Shown here: in pieces, positions 21,982 through 32,068 of the stretch
Numbering within the stretch: the stretch's first letter is position 1
Layout: each line of letters begins with the position of its first letter
Source of the DNA: Prochlorococcus sp. AG-335-I21
Lineage (GTDB): Bacteria > Cyanobacteriota > Cyanobacteriia > PCC-6307 > Cyanobiaceae
Assembly: GCA_003282225.1 (NCBI GenBank)
Contig: QBZO01000004.1
Span: forward strand, 1-43,776
Direction: 5' to 3'
Length of the DNA: 43,776 nucleotides
Translations under genes and position numbers: made by a program
The notes under the pieces: model-generated
Databases searched by the model: none
Seen by the model: only the letters and a program-made list of their open reading frames with translations
Told to the model about the DNA's origin: nothing

Positions 21982-22329
21982 ATGGCACGCATTAAAAGAG
22001 GCAACATAGCCAGAAAAAGAAGAAACAAAATCTTAAACCTCGCAAAAGGTTTCAGAGGAGGAAACAAAAATCTTTTTAGAACAGCAAATCAAAGAGTAAT
22101 GAAAGCTCTCTGCAACGCTTATAGAGATAGAAGAAGAAGAAAAAGAGATTTTAGAAGACTTTGGATATCAAGAATAAATGCCTCGGCAAGAATTAATGGA
22201 ACAAATTACAGCAAATTAATTAATGGTATGAAGAGCTCTGACATTATTATCAATAGAAAAATGCTTGCACAATTAGCTTTGAGCGATCCACAATGTTTTG
22301 AAAAAATAGTTTCTACAGTAAGCAATTAA
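21982..22329 (+). CDS. rplT: 50S ribosomal protein L20
   Basis: [43 protein letters not shown]. Confidence 0.99.
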   Translation: MARIKRGNIARKRRNKILNLAKGFRGGNKNLFRTANQRVMKALCNAYRDRRRRKRDFRRLWISRINASARINGTNYSKLINGMKSSDIIINRKMLAQLALSDPQCFEKIVSTVSN

Positions 22330-22367
22330 ATTAAAAAAAGAAAATTGAGAAAAATATATTATAAGTA

Positions 22368-22925
22368 ATGGAAATATCTTCCTTTCAATCCTATTTGATC
22401 ATACTTTTTATAGTACTTATAATTATCTCAATTTTTGTATTTCGACAATTTCTTAGAACAAGAAAGGAAGAATTAAATTTAGTAAAATTTGAGCAAAAAG
22501 GCTTAAACTCATTAACAAAAGCTTCAGAATTATATGAATTTGGCTCTATTCAAATTAAAAAAAGATTATATACAGAGGCCACTAAGACTTTTCTTAAAGC
22601 TGTTGAATATTATGATAATGAACCTGACGAAGCAAAAGCTATAATTGAAAATGCTCTCGGTTTTTCTTATGCAGCACAAAATGAATTTAAAAAAGCAATC
22701 AAGCACTATAACTCAGCTATAAAATCACTTCCTGGATATACAGTCGCTTTAAATAATCTTGCATCCGCGCAACAACGATTGCTGGAATATGATTTGGCAT
22801 ATACAACTTATAAGAAAGTTTTAGGAATAGATCCAAACAACAAAACAGCAATTAAAAAGAGTAAAGAACTTGAAAAAAGAATTAATTACACCCCTTACAA
22901 AGGAATTAAAGATAAAGGATTTTAA
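22368..22925 (+). CDS. Membrane-anchored TPR-repeat protein
   Basis: N-terminal hydrophobic helix then TPR motifs ([68 protein letters not shown]). Confidence 0.85.
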   Translation: MEISSFQSYLIILFIVLIIISIFVFRQFLRTRKEELNLVKFEQKGLNSLTKASELYEFGSIQIKKRLYTEATKTFLKAVEYYDNEPDEAKAIIENALGFSYAAQNEFKKAIKHYNSAIKSLPGYTVALNNLASAQQRLLEYDLAYTTYKKVLGIDPNNKTAIKKSKELEKRINYTPYKGIKDKGF

Positions 22926-22926
22926 A

Positions 22927-23724
22927 ATGAAAGAAGATTCATCTTTACAAATTGGAGGTAAAAGCTTCTCAAGTAGGTTGATGGTTGGTACAGGGAAATA
23001 TACGTCTTCAGAAGTAATGATAGAAAGTTTAGCGAATACTGAATCTGAGATAGTTACTGTCGCAGTAAGGAGAATTCAAACTAATCAAAATAGTGAAAAT
23101 TTACTGGACAAAATTGACTGGAAAAAATTCTGGATGCTTCCTAATACTGCTGGTTGCACTAATTCAGATGAAGCAATAAGAATAGCGATTTTAGGAAGAG
23201 AACTTGCCAAATTATCAGGTCAAGAAGAAAATAATTTTGTCAAATTAGAAGTTATTCCTGATAAAAAATATTTATTGCCTGATCCTATTGAAACCCTTAA
23301 AGCAGCTGAAATATTGATAAATAAAGATTTTATTGTTCTTCCATATATAAATGCTGATCCAATATTAGCTAAAAAGTTAGAAGAGATAGGTTGTTCAACT
23401 GTGATGCCATTAGGGTCACCTATTGGCTCCGGACAAGGTCTTTTAAATTTATCTAATATATCCATAATTATTGAAAATTCTAATATTCCAGTAATAATTG
23501 ATGCCGGCATAGGTGTGCCAAGTGAAGCTGCTCAGGCTATGGAACTTGGGGCAGATGGAGTTTTAATCAATAGTGCTATCGCATTAGCTCAAAACCCTTT
23601 AAAAATGGCTAATGCGATGAATTATGGTGTAAAAGCAGGAAGAGAAGCTTTTTTAGCTGGAAGAATTGAAAAGCAGAAGTTAGCAAGCGCTAGCTCACCT
23701 GAAAAAAACATCTCAATAAAGTAA
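22927..23724 (+). CDS. thiG: Thiazole synthase
   Basis: [60 protein letters not shown]. Start set at the Met at 22927 rather than the ORF-track 22870, just after the upstream stop. Confidence 0.96.
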   Translation: MKEDSSLQIGGKSFSSRLMVGTGKYTSSEVMIESLANTESEIVTVAVRRIQTNQNSENLLDKIDWKKFWMLPNTAGCTNSDEAIRIAILGRELAKLSGQEENNFVKLEVIPDKKYLLPDPIETLKAAEILINKDFIVLPYINADPILAKKLEEIGCSTVMPLGSPIGSGQGLLNLSNISIIIENSNIPVIIDAGIGVPSEAAQAMELGADGVLINSAIALAQNPLKMANAMNYGVKAGREAFLAGRIEKQKLASASSPEKNISIK

Positions 23725-23891
23725 TTTAATTCTTAAAAAAATAATTTTAATATTAAAAAAATTGCAACAATACCCAGTTTATTAATTAAAGAGAAAAGAT
23801 TTGAAACTTTTTACAATCTTTTTTCGCAATTTGGAAGCACTCTGTAGTAATTTAATAAATATAAAATGACACTTTAATTCTGGAGTTTTGA

Positions 23892-25085
23892 GTGAAAGTA
23901 ATTGTTCTAGGCGGAGATGGTTTTTGCGGTTGGCCTTGTGCGGTGAATTTAGCAGAACAAAATCATGAAGTTATTATAGTTGACAACTTAAGTCGCAGAA
24001 AAATAGATATTGATCTCGAAGTGGAATCGTTAACTCCAATTTCCTCAATAAATGAAAGACTATCTGCATGGGAAGAGACCGGTGGAAAACCAATAAAATT
24101 TATTAATATTGATCTTTCGAAACAATATCAAAAATTACTAAATTTACTTATTGAAGAAAAACCTGATTCGATTGTACATTTTGCTGAACAAAGAGCTGCA
24201 CCTTACTCAATGAAATCAAGTTATACCAAAAGGTATACAGTTGATAATAATGTGAATGGTACTCACAATTTACTTGCTGCAATTGTAGAAAGTAATTTAG
24301 ATATTCATATTGTTCATTTAGGAACGATGGGAGTATATGGATATGGATCACATAGAGGTGCAACAATTCCTGAAGGTTATTTAAAAGTTGAAGTACCTCA
24401 ACCGGATGGAAGTCGTTTTGAAGAAGAAATTCTTCATCCCGCAAGTCCTGGCAGCGTTTATCATATGACAAAGACATTAGATCAATTATTATTTCTTTAT
24501 TACAATAAGAATGACTTGATTAGAATTACAGATTTACATCAAGGCATTGTTTGGGGCACGAATACAAAAACAACATTAAAAGATCCAAGATTGACAAATA
24601 GATTCGATTACGACGGCGATTACGGTACTGTTCTGAATAGATTTCTCATGCAAGCAGCAATCGGATATCCCCTTACTGTTCATGGGACAGGAGGACAGAC
24701 AAGAGCTTTTATACATATAAAAGATTCAGTAAAATGTGTCCAACTAGCTCTAGAAAATCCTCCACAATCTGGTGAACGAGTAAAAATTTTCAATCAAATG
24801 ACAGAAAGTCACCAGGTTGGCGAATTAGCTAAAAAAGTTGCCTCTCTTACTGGAGCCGAAATTAATTATTTACCAAATCCTCGAAATGAAGCCGTCGAAA
24901 ATGATTTAATAGTTGATAATAAATGCTTCATAGAATTGGGGCTTAATCCTACCACACTTGATAATGGCTTATTAGAAGAAGTTGTTGAAGTAGCTAAAAA
25001 ATACTCTATGAGATGCGATAAAAAAAGAATTCCTTGTATTTCAACTTGGACGAAAAAACAGGCTAAAGCAATAAAAACTAATTAA
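23892..25085 (+). CDS. sqdB: UDP-sulfoquinovose synthase
   Basis: VIVLGGDGFCGWPCAVNLAEQNHEVIIVDNLSRR, HFAEQRAAPYSMKS, LHQGIVWGTNTKTT. GTG start. Confidence 0.97.
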   Translation: MKVIVLGGDGFCGWPCAVNLAEQNHEVIIVDNLSRRKIDIDLEVESLTPISSINERLSAWEETGGKPIKFINIDLSKQYQKLLNLLIEEKPDSIVHFAEQRAAPYSMKSSYTKRYTVDNNVNGTHNLLAAIVESNLDIHIVHLGTMGVYGYGSHRGATIPEGYLKVEVPQPDGSRFEEEILHPASPGSVYHMTKTLDQLLFLYYNKNDLIRITDLHQGIVWGTNTKTTLKDPRLTNRFDYDGDYGTVLNRFLMQAAIGYPLTVHGTGGQTRAFIHIKDSVKCVQLALENPPQSGERVKIFNQMTESHQVGELAKKVASLTGAEINYLPNPRNEAVENDLIVDNKCFIELGLNPTTLDNGLLEEVVEVAKKYSMRCDKKRIPCISTWTKKQAKAIKTN

Positions 25086-25112
25086 AAATAGTTTTATATC
25101 TAACTTAAAAAA

Positions 25113-26246
25113 GTGAAAATAGCATTCTTTACTGAAACTTTTCTACCTAAAGTTGACGGAATAGTAACAAGACTAACTAAAACCATCGAATTTTTAACAA
25201 AAAATGGTGATGAAGTTATAGTGTTTTGTCCTGAAGGATGTCCTGATTTTTATAAAGGAGCAACAATTGTAGGAGTTGCTGCAATGCCGCTACCTTTATA
25301 TCCTGAATTAAAATTAGGCTTACCTGGCCCTGCAGTCTCTGATAAGTTAGAAGAATTCAAGCCAGACTTAGTACATGTAGTTAATCCCGCTGTACTTGGA
25401 CTTGGAGGTATATGGCTAGCAAAAACAAACAATATTCCTCTAATTGCAAGTTACCATACACATCTTCCGAAATATCTTGAACACTACGGAATGGGAATGT
25501 TAGAACCCCTTTTATGGGAGTTGTTAAAAGCAGCTCATAATCAAGCCTTATTAAATCTTTGTACCTCAACTGCAATGGTTAATGAACTCGAAGATAAAGG
25601 AATACAGAGGACTGCTTTATGGCAAAGAGGTGTCGACACTGAAAACTTCAGACCAGAATTAAGAAGCAAAAAAATGAGAGAAAAATTATTTGGAAAATAT
25701 CAAGATACTGATTCACTTTTGATTTATGTAGGTAGATTATCGGCAGAAAAGCAAATTGAAAGAATTAAACCTGTATTAGATAATATACCCGGAGCATGTC
25801 TCGCTCTAGTGGGAGATGGTCCATACAGGGGGCAGTTGGAAAAGATTTTTGAAAACACAAAAACAAATTTTATAGGTTATTTGTCTGGTGAAGAGCTAGC
25901 CAGTGCATACGCATCTGGAGATATATTCTTATTCCCATCAAGCACAGAAACTCTCGGATTAGTATTGTTAGAAGCAATGGCTGCAGGATGCCCAGTAATA
26001 GGGGCTAATAAAGGAGGTATCCCAGATATTATCAATGATGGGATAAATGGTTGCTTATATGACCCAGATGAAAAAGACAATGGAGAAAGAAGTTTAATTG
26101 AAGCTACTAAAAAAATCCTGGCAGACAAAAATAAAAAAGAAACTATGAGAAAAGAAGCAAGGAAAGAAGCTGAACTATGGAATTGGAACCAAGCTACACT
26201 TCAATTACAAAAATATTATTCAGAAACACTCGAAAATATCTCTTAA
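25113..26246 (+). CDS. sqdX: Sulfoquinovosyltransferase (SQDG synthase), GT4
   Basis: GT4 fold: IAFFTETFLPKVDGIVTRLTKTIEFL, YVGRLSAEKQIERIKPVL, FPSSTETLGLVLLEAMAAGCPVIGANKGGIPDII; directly follows sqdB. Confidence 0.92.
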   Translation: MKIAFFTETFLPKVDGIVTRLTKTIEFLTKNGDEVIVFCPEGCPDFYKGATIVGVAAMPLPLYPELKLGLPGPAVSDKLEEFKPDLVHVVNPAVLGLGGIWLAKTNNIPLIASYHTHLPKYLEHYGMGMLEPLLWELLKAAHNQALLNLCTSTAMVNELEDKGIQRTALWQRGVDTENFRPELRSKKMREKLFGKYQDTDSLLIYVGRLSAEKQIERIKPVLDNIPGACLALVGDGPYRGQLEKIFENTKTNFIGYLSGEELASAYASGDIFLFPSSTETLGLVLLEAMAAGCPVIGANKGGIPDIINDGINGCLYDPDEKDNGERSLIEATKKILADKNKKETMRKEARKEAELWNWNQATLQLQKYYSETLENIS

Positions 26247-26257
26247 ACTTCTATGAG

Positions 26258-26509
26258 TTAAGCCACATATGGTGGAGGAGTGGGATTGATAAATGTATTG
26301 ATTGGGAGTATTAAAGTAGCTATATTTTGATTCTTATCGGGCCTCTGTTTTTTAGGAAATCTTTTTCCAAATGGCACTCTAATTACATTAGTACCTTCAA
26401 CAGAATTTACCTTTGTATTATTCCATAAGGATTTATTAACAAAATTTGGTAAATCTAAATTATTGATTGGCAAGGACTTAATCTTACAAGATTTACAATC
26501 TTTGTTCAT
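26258..26509 (-). CDS. Small hypothetical protein with N-terminal CxxC
   Basis: 83 aa ORF, MNKDCKSCKIKSLPINNLDLPNFVNKSLWNNTKVNSVEGTNVIRVPFGKRFPKKQRPDK...; fills the gap 11 bp convergent to sqdX. Confidence 0.6.
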   Translation of the reverse strand: MNKDCKSCKIKSLPINNLDLPNFVNKSLWNNTKVNSVEGTNVIRVPFGKRFPKKQRPDKNQNIATLILPINTFINPTPPPYVA

Positions 26510-26639
26510 AGCTTCAAATACCCCAAATAAATTTGATGCTTGATAATAGTAATCAAAAAATCTAAAAAAATTCTATAAGAAAATATTAAATTTTTTATTC
26601 TATTTGACCATAACTAAAAAATCAGAAGAACGCTAGTAT

Positions 26640-29546
26640 TTATGCACATTTTTTGTCATCTAAAAAATCTTTATCGTTGACATTACAAGAACAAATTAAA
26701 TTTCTATCTCCATAAGCATTATCTATTCTTGATACAGAAGACCAGAATTTGCGTTCATTTTTACCTTTATACGGATATGCAGCCTTTTCTTTTGAATAAG
26801 GATAATTCCAATTATCTGAAATCAACTCATTTATGGTATGAGGCGCATTACTAATTAAATTATTATTTCTGAGATTACTATTATTTTCAATTTCTTCAAT
26901 TTCTTGGTTTATTAATAGCATAGCTTCACAAAATCTATTTAACTCTGTCAAACTTTCACTTTCAGTGGGCTCTATCATTATAGTTTCAGGAACTGGCCAA
27001 CTTATCGTTGGAGCATGAAAGCTATAATCTATTAATCTCTTAGCTATATCATTAACACTTAAGCCTGTTTTTGACTTCAACTCTCTAAAATCAAGAATGC
27101 ATTCATGTGCGACAAAATTATTTTGTCCTTTATATAGAATCTTAAATTTATTTTTTAATTTATTAGCAATATAATTCGCTGACAATATTGCATGACTACT
27201 CGCCTTTCTTAAACCACTTTGACCAACCATCTTTATATACATCCAGCTTATTGGAAGAATACTTGCACTTCCGTGCTGTGAAGAAGATACAGAATAACTG
27301 AATGAATTAGAAATATTATCTTTCAACGAATGAGAAGGGAGAAAAGGACTTAAAGTTTCGGATGTTGCAACTGGACCAACTCCAGGACCACCGCCACCAT
27401 GTGGGATACAAAATGTTTTATGTAAATTTAAATGGCAAACATCCACGCCATAATCTCCAGGCTTACACAATCCCACCTGAGCGTTAAGATTAGCTCCATC
27501 CAAATAAACAAATGCTCCAACTGAATGAATTAAGTCACATATTTCTCTGATTTTTAATTCAAAAACTCCATGAGTAGAAGGATAAGTCAACATTAATGCA
27601 CCAATTTCATTATCAAATTCCTGTACCTTAATTAATAAATCCTCATAAGAAATATTACCCTCAGAATCACATTTTATAGTTACAACATCAAACCCTGCCA
27701 TAACCGCACTAGCAGGATTTGTTCCATGAGCACTTTGTGGAATTAGGCATTTTTTTCTTGACAAATCACCTTTTGAAGCGAAATAAGAATTGATTGCTAA
27801 TAAACCGGCAAACTCACCTTGAGATCCTGCATTTGGCTGAAATGAAACTGACTTCAAGCCAATAAGGTCACTAATCCATTTCTCAAGATCGCTTATTATT
27901 TTTGAATAACCTTTAGTTTGATAAGCTGGAGCGAAAGGATGAATTGAGGATAAATTAGCCCATGAAATAGGACTAAGCTCTGCTGCAGAGTTTAATTTCA
28001 TAGTACAACTTCCTAGTGGAATCATTCCATCGACCAGTGAAAAGTCTTTCTCAGCAAGTTTAAAAATATACCTCATTAAATCAGTCTCACTTTGATAATT
28101 TTCAAATATATTTTGTTGCATCCATTCTTTATTTCTTAGAGGAATGCCGTCAATCTGAAAAAAGTTATTAAGTGTTATGTGCTTTAAATCTTTTTTTCCT
28201 AGCCCATTTGCTATGAAAGTAACTATCTTATGAATTTCATTTTTATCAGTAAGCTCGTCTAGGGAAATTCCAAATCCTGTTGATTCCTCAATCGTTGAAC
28301 CTAAAGGTAAAATTCTAAAGTTAAAACCATTTTTTAAAGCTTCGTCATGAATCTTTTCAGATTCCTCACAATAAATATCAAGACTATCAAACCTACTCCC
28401 ACTGGGTATTTTTAAACCTAACTCAGAAAGAATAGATTCTAAATATCTTCTTAATATAACAATCCTCTTCGCCATTTTTGTTAATCCAGAAGACCCGTGA
28501 TAAATAGCATAAAAAGAAGATATTATCGCTAAAAGAGATTGAGCTGTACAAATATTACTAGTGGCTTTTTCTCTCCTTATATGTTGTTCTCTTGTTTGCA
28601 ATGCCAATCTCAGTGATTGTTCTCCATTTCTAGATAGAGTTTGTCCTACGATTCTGCCAGGTATAAGTCTTTTATATTTTTCACTACATGCAAAAAATGC
28701 TGCATGAGGACCACCAAAGCCCATTGGAACCCCAAATCTTTGCAAACTACCAACAGCTATATCAACTCCAAATTGGGCTATTGGTTCTATTAAAACTTGC
28801 GCAAGAGGATCAATAATCGATGTGACGACTATTTCAGCTTTATGAGCTTGGGAAATTAAAAATGTTGGATCAAATAAGTTTCCATTTTTTCCAGGAAGCT
28901 GAATCAAGAGTCCAAAAACATCATCATGATTTTTAGGATACTTTTGATTAAAACGTTTTAAATTAATTCCTAATGGTTTAGCTCTTGTCAATAAAACATT
29001 AAATGTATGATCAAAAACATTTTCATCTACTAAAAAAATATTTGAGGACTTTTTTTTCCTTGAAGAAAAACTCATTGTCATTGCTTCTGCAGCAGCTGTT
29101 CCCTCATCTAAAAGAGAGGCATTAGCTATGGAGAACCCTGTTAATTCACAAATTAAAGTTTGAAAATTAAATAAAGCTTCTAATCTACCTTGAGCAATTT
29201 CTGCTTGATAAGGGGTGTAAGCTGTATACCACCTAGGATTTTCTAATACATGCCTTTGGATAACTTTAGGCGTATGAGTACCATAATACCCAAGTCCAAT
29301 TAATGATCTAAATTTATGATTTTTATTAGATATTTCTTCTAATTCATTCATCGCCTCAATTTCAGAACATCCTTTTGGCAAGACATCCGAATATTTTTCT
29401 TCTAACTGAATATCTTCCGGAATAACTTTATTAATAAATTCATCTAAATTATTAAAACCAAGTTTTTGAAGCATCTTCTTCTCATCATTATCCTTCAATC
29501 CAAGATGTCTATCAATAAATAAATCCGAGTTGATTATGGGATTCAT
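26640..29546 (-). CDS. gcvP: Glycine dehydrogenase (decarboxylating), P-protein
   Basis: FIDRHLGLKDNDE, RNPRWYTAYTPYQAEIAQGRLEALFNFQT-like region, MIPLGSCTMKLNSAAEL, HLNLHKTFCIPHGGGGPGVGP. Confidence 0.99.
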   Translation of the reverse strand: MNPIINSDLFIDRHLGLKDNDEKKMLQKLGFNNLDEFINKVIPEDIQLEEKYSDVLPKGCSEIEAMNELEEISNKNHKFRSLIGLGYYGTHTPKVIQRHVLENPRWYTAYTPYQAEIAQGRLEALFNFQTLICELTGFSIANASLLDEGTAAAEAMTMSFSSRKKKSSNIFLVDENVFDHTFNVLLTRAKPLGINLKRFNQKYPKNHDDVFGLLIQLPGKNGNLFDPTFLISQAHKAEIVVTSIIDPLAQVLIEPIAQFGVDIAVGSLQRFGVPMGFGGPHAAFFACSEKYKRLIPGRIVGQTLSRNGEQSLRLALQTREQHIRREKATSNICTAQSLLAIISSFYAIYHGSSGLTKMAKRIVILRRYLESILSELGLKIPSGSRFDSLDIYCEESEKIHDEALKNGFNFRILPLGSTIEESTGFGISLDELTDKNEIHKIVTFIANGLGKKDLKHITLNNFFQIDGIPLRNKEWMQQNIFENYQSETDLMRYIFKLAEKDFSLVDGMIPLGSCTMKLNSAAELSPISWANLSSIHPFAPAYQTKGYSKIISDLEKWISDLIGLKSVSFQPNAGSQGEFAGLLAINSYFASKGDLSRKKCLIPQSAHGTNPASAVMAGFDVVTIKCDSEGNISYEDLLIKVQEFDNEIGALMLTYPSTHGVFELKIREICDLIHSVGAFVYLDGANLNAQVGLCKPGDYGVDVCHLNLHKTFCIPHGGGGPGVGPVATSETLSPFLPSHSLKDNISNSFSYSVSSSQHGSASILPISWMYIKMVGQSGLRKASSHAILSANYIANKLKNKFKILYKGQNNFVAHECILDFRELKSKTGLSVNDIAKRLIDYSFHAPTISWPVPETIMIEPTESESLTELNRFCEAMLLINQEIEEIENNSNLRNNNLISNAPHTINELISDNWNYPYSKEKAAYPYKGKNERKFWSSVSRIDNAYGDRNLICSCNVNDKDFLDDKKCA

Positions 29547-29592
29547 ATTTAATATATTTTTCTTTAAAATAGCCGGTTTTTAGAAATTTGCT

Positions 29593-29982
29593 TTAATTTG
29601 GAACAACCTTTGATTTATATTCATCTGAATTCATTAATTCATCTAATAAAACATTTGATTCTGATTTTATAATTAGCAGCCATCCATCACTAATTGGATC
29701 ATTTTGCAAAATTTCTGGATTATCAATAACCCCTTCATTTACAGAAATCACTTCTCCTGCAAAAGGAAGATATACTTCTTCAACAGCCTTGACAGACTCA
29801 ATTGTTCCAAAAGTTTCTCCTTTTTGCAAAAAAGTTCCCTTCTCAACTAATTCAACAAAAACAATATCTCCTAATTGATCAATAGCAAACTCACTAACAC
29901 CAATTTTAAACAATCCATTTTCTTCCTTCACATATTCATGTGTATCAGCATATTTTAGATAATTTGGAAACTTGTAGGACAT
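29593..29982 (-). CDS. gcvH: Glycine cleavage system H protein
   Basis: KYADTHEYVKEENGLFKIGVSEFAIDQLGDIVFVELVEKGTFLQKGETFGTIESVKAVEEVYLP (lipoyl-Lys ESVKA). Confidence 0.98.
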   Translation of the reverse strand: MSYKFPNYLKYADTHEYVKEENGLFKIGVSEFAIDQLGDIVFVELVEKGTFLQKGETFGTIESVKAVEEVYLPFAGEVISVNEGVIDNPEILQNDPISDGWLLIIKSESNVLLDELMNSDEYKSKVVPN

Positions 29983-29990
29983 AATAAAAT

Positions 29991-31280
29991 TTATGGAGAA
30001 AAGAGAGATTCCTTTTCAATTAGATTTTCTTCTAATAGCTCAAATACTAATTGAATTAAAGCAATTTTGATGTGAGCCATGTGAGAACCACCTTGAACAA
30101 AAACATTATATGGATTTCTTAAAGGAGCATCAGCTGAAAATTCGCTTGTACTTCCTTCAACAAACGTACCTCCTGACATTAATAAATTTGAATCATAACC
30201 ACTCATTGGAGAAGGAATAACATTTAAAAAAGAATCTATCGGTGAAGAATTTTGAAATGACTGACAAAGTTTTTGTATTAAGTGCGGATTATTTAATCTA
30301 ACTGCTTGGATTATGTCTGATCTGTACGATTTAGGCTCGGGTAAAACCATAAAACCTAGTTTTTTAAATACTGCAGCTACCAAATCGGCACCTTTTAGAG
30401 ATTCGTGAACAATTTGAGGTGCTAAAAATAATCCCTGCAGAATTAATCTCCCTAACCCAAAGTTAATTCCTGCATCGGCACCAATTCCTGGAGCAGTTAA
30501 TCTACAACATGCCATTTCAACCAATTCAGAATCACCAGCAATATATCCGCCAGTAGGAACAATAGTCCCCCCCAAATTTTTAATTAGCGATCCAGCGATT
30601 ATATTTGCGCCATTAATAATTGGTTCACTATCTTCTACAAGTTCTCCATAACAATTATCAACAAAACAAATACACTTAGGATTAAGTGAATGAACCAGAT
30701 TACAGATTTGTTTTATTTGATTATTATTTAAAGATTTTCTCCAACTATAACCACAACTTTTCTGGATAAAAACTAATTTACATTTATTTTTTTTAAAAAA
30801 ATCTACAATTTTATCTTCGTAGAAATTTATTTTTTCATCAATACTAATTTGACGATATTCAACTCCTAAATCTAATAAAGAGCCTTTGCCCTTACCTCTT
30901 ATACCTATAACTTCCTCCAATGTATCGTAAGGAGTTCCAGTTACAGATAACATTAAATCCCCTGGCCGCAAAATACCAAAAAGAACGGAGCTTATAGCAT
31001 GAGTTCCACTTACAAATTGCATCCTTACAGCTGATTTTTCTGCAAGAAAAAATTTAGCAAATACCTTATCAATCTTTTGTCTAGATAGATCATCATGTCC
31101 ACTACCTGTAGATTGATTGAAGTGAGTTGTTGAAACTTTTTCTTCCTTAAAAATTTTTAAAATATTATTTAATTTGTAATAAATTTGATTTGATCTTTCA
31201 TGAAAAATACCATTTAAACCTTCCTCAACTGAAATAACAAATTCCTTGGCTAATCTAAAATTATAATTTTTATTATTCAT
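29991..31280 (-). CDS. PLP-dependent aluminum-resistance / methionine gamma-lyase-related family protein
   Basis: VSTTHFNQSTGSGHDDLSRQKIDKVFAKFF, RMQFVSGTHAISSVLFGILRPGDLMLSVTGTPYDTLEEVIG, IAGSLIKNLGGTIVPTGGYIAG. Confidence 0.88.
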   Translation of the reverse strand: MNNKNYNFRLAKEFVISVEEGLNGIFHERSNQIYYKLNNILKIFKEEKVSTTHFNQSTGSGHDDLSRQKIDKVFAKFFLAEKSAVRMQFVSGTHAISSVLFGILRPGDLMLSVTGTPYDTLEEVIGIRGKGKGSLLDLGVEYRQISIDEKINFYEDKIVDFFKKNKCKLVFIQKSCGYSWRKSLNNNQIKQICNLVHSLNPKCICFVDNCYGELVEDSEPIINGANIIAGSLIKNLGGTIVPTGGYIAGDSELVEMACCRLTAPGIGADAGINFGLGRLILQGLFLAPQIVHESLKGADLVAAVFKKLGFMVLPEPKSYRSDIIQAVRLNNPHLIQKLCQSFQNSSPIDSFLNVIPSPMSGYDSNLLMSGGTFVEGSTSEFSADAPLRNPYNVFVQGGSHMAHIKIALIQLVFELLEENLIEKESLFSP

Positions 31281-31992
31281 TCTTTAAAACTTTCTTTTTT
31301 TTTGAAGCTATATCTCTTAAGTACATAAGAAAAGCATTGGGTCCACCTCCATTAAAATAAGAAAGTTTTTTGGAAGTCTCATAAAGATCTAACAATTCAC
31401 CATCTAATTCTTCTGCTGTAAAATCTTTTATTCCAGCTATCACTTCTGCAAAACGATCTCTTCTTAGTGACTTAGAAACTGTATACGCATCCATAATGAT
31501 TGTTTTACATGATCTCCAAGGCCTATTTTGACAAAAATGATCAGAAAGAGCATCGCTTAATGCAGACGCTTCAGAATCCTCTATATACCAATCAAATGAC
31601 AATGGGAGCGGTTTTAATCCAGAAAAAATTTCAAATAATTCTCCAGCTGACAAAGGATTATCAGCATCATTTTTTAATGGAAGAGCAGAATCTTGTAATG
31701 ACCTCCATAATTCTGGATGATTCTTTTCTAATTGATCCCTTATCGATTCTATTCCTTGATCAAGAATCGTATTGACCTGTGCTAATGCAAGAAAAACTTC
31801 CGGGCCAGGCGATGATAACTTTCCATTTCGAAGATTTGAAATCTGAGAATTATGTACTCTTCCCAAATCAAGTATTTCTGAAAGTAAGGGTAAAACCCTG
31901 TGGGACCAACCATTCCTCTCGTGCCAAAGATGAATCAAATGAGCCATTGCTCTTCGACCCTTCAATAATTTATCGCGATATCCTAAGCTCAC
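31273..31992 (-). CDS. Conserved-looking hypothetical protein with possible helix-turn-helix N-terminal region
   Basis: 239 aa; LPLLSEILDLGRVHNSQISNLRNGKLSSPGPEVFLALAQVNTIL looks HTH/XRE-like. Overlaps the next gene by 8 bp. Confidence 0.75.
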   Translation of the reverse strand: MSLGYRDKLLKGRRAMAHLIHLWHERNGWSHRVLPLLSEILDLGRVHNSQISNLRNGKLSSPGPEVFLALAQVNTILDQGIESIRDQLEKNHPELWRSLQDSALPLKNDADNPLSAGELFEIFSGLKPLPLSFDWYIEDSEASALSDALSDHFCQNRPWRSCKTIIMDAYTVSKSLRRDRFAEVIAGIKDFTAEELDGELLDLYETSKKLSYFNGGGPNAFLMYLRDIASKKKKVLKNE

Positions 31993-32068
31993 GGATAATT
32001 AAAATAATCAATAGTATAGTATGATAATATTACATATCGGCCCTTTTGAAAATAGTTTTTCCAATATT

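Noticed and set aside
24148-24477. 109-aa minus-strand ORF
   Set aside because: Antisense within sqdB; Leu/Gln/Tyr-rich low-quality translation.
29547-29592. Searched for a glycine riboswitch at gcvP/gcvH
   Set aside because: The gap is only 46 bp and the operon leader at 31993-32068 is short; no aptamer pattern seen.
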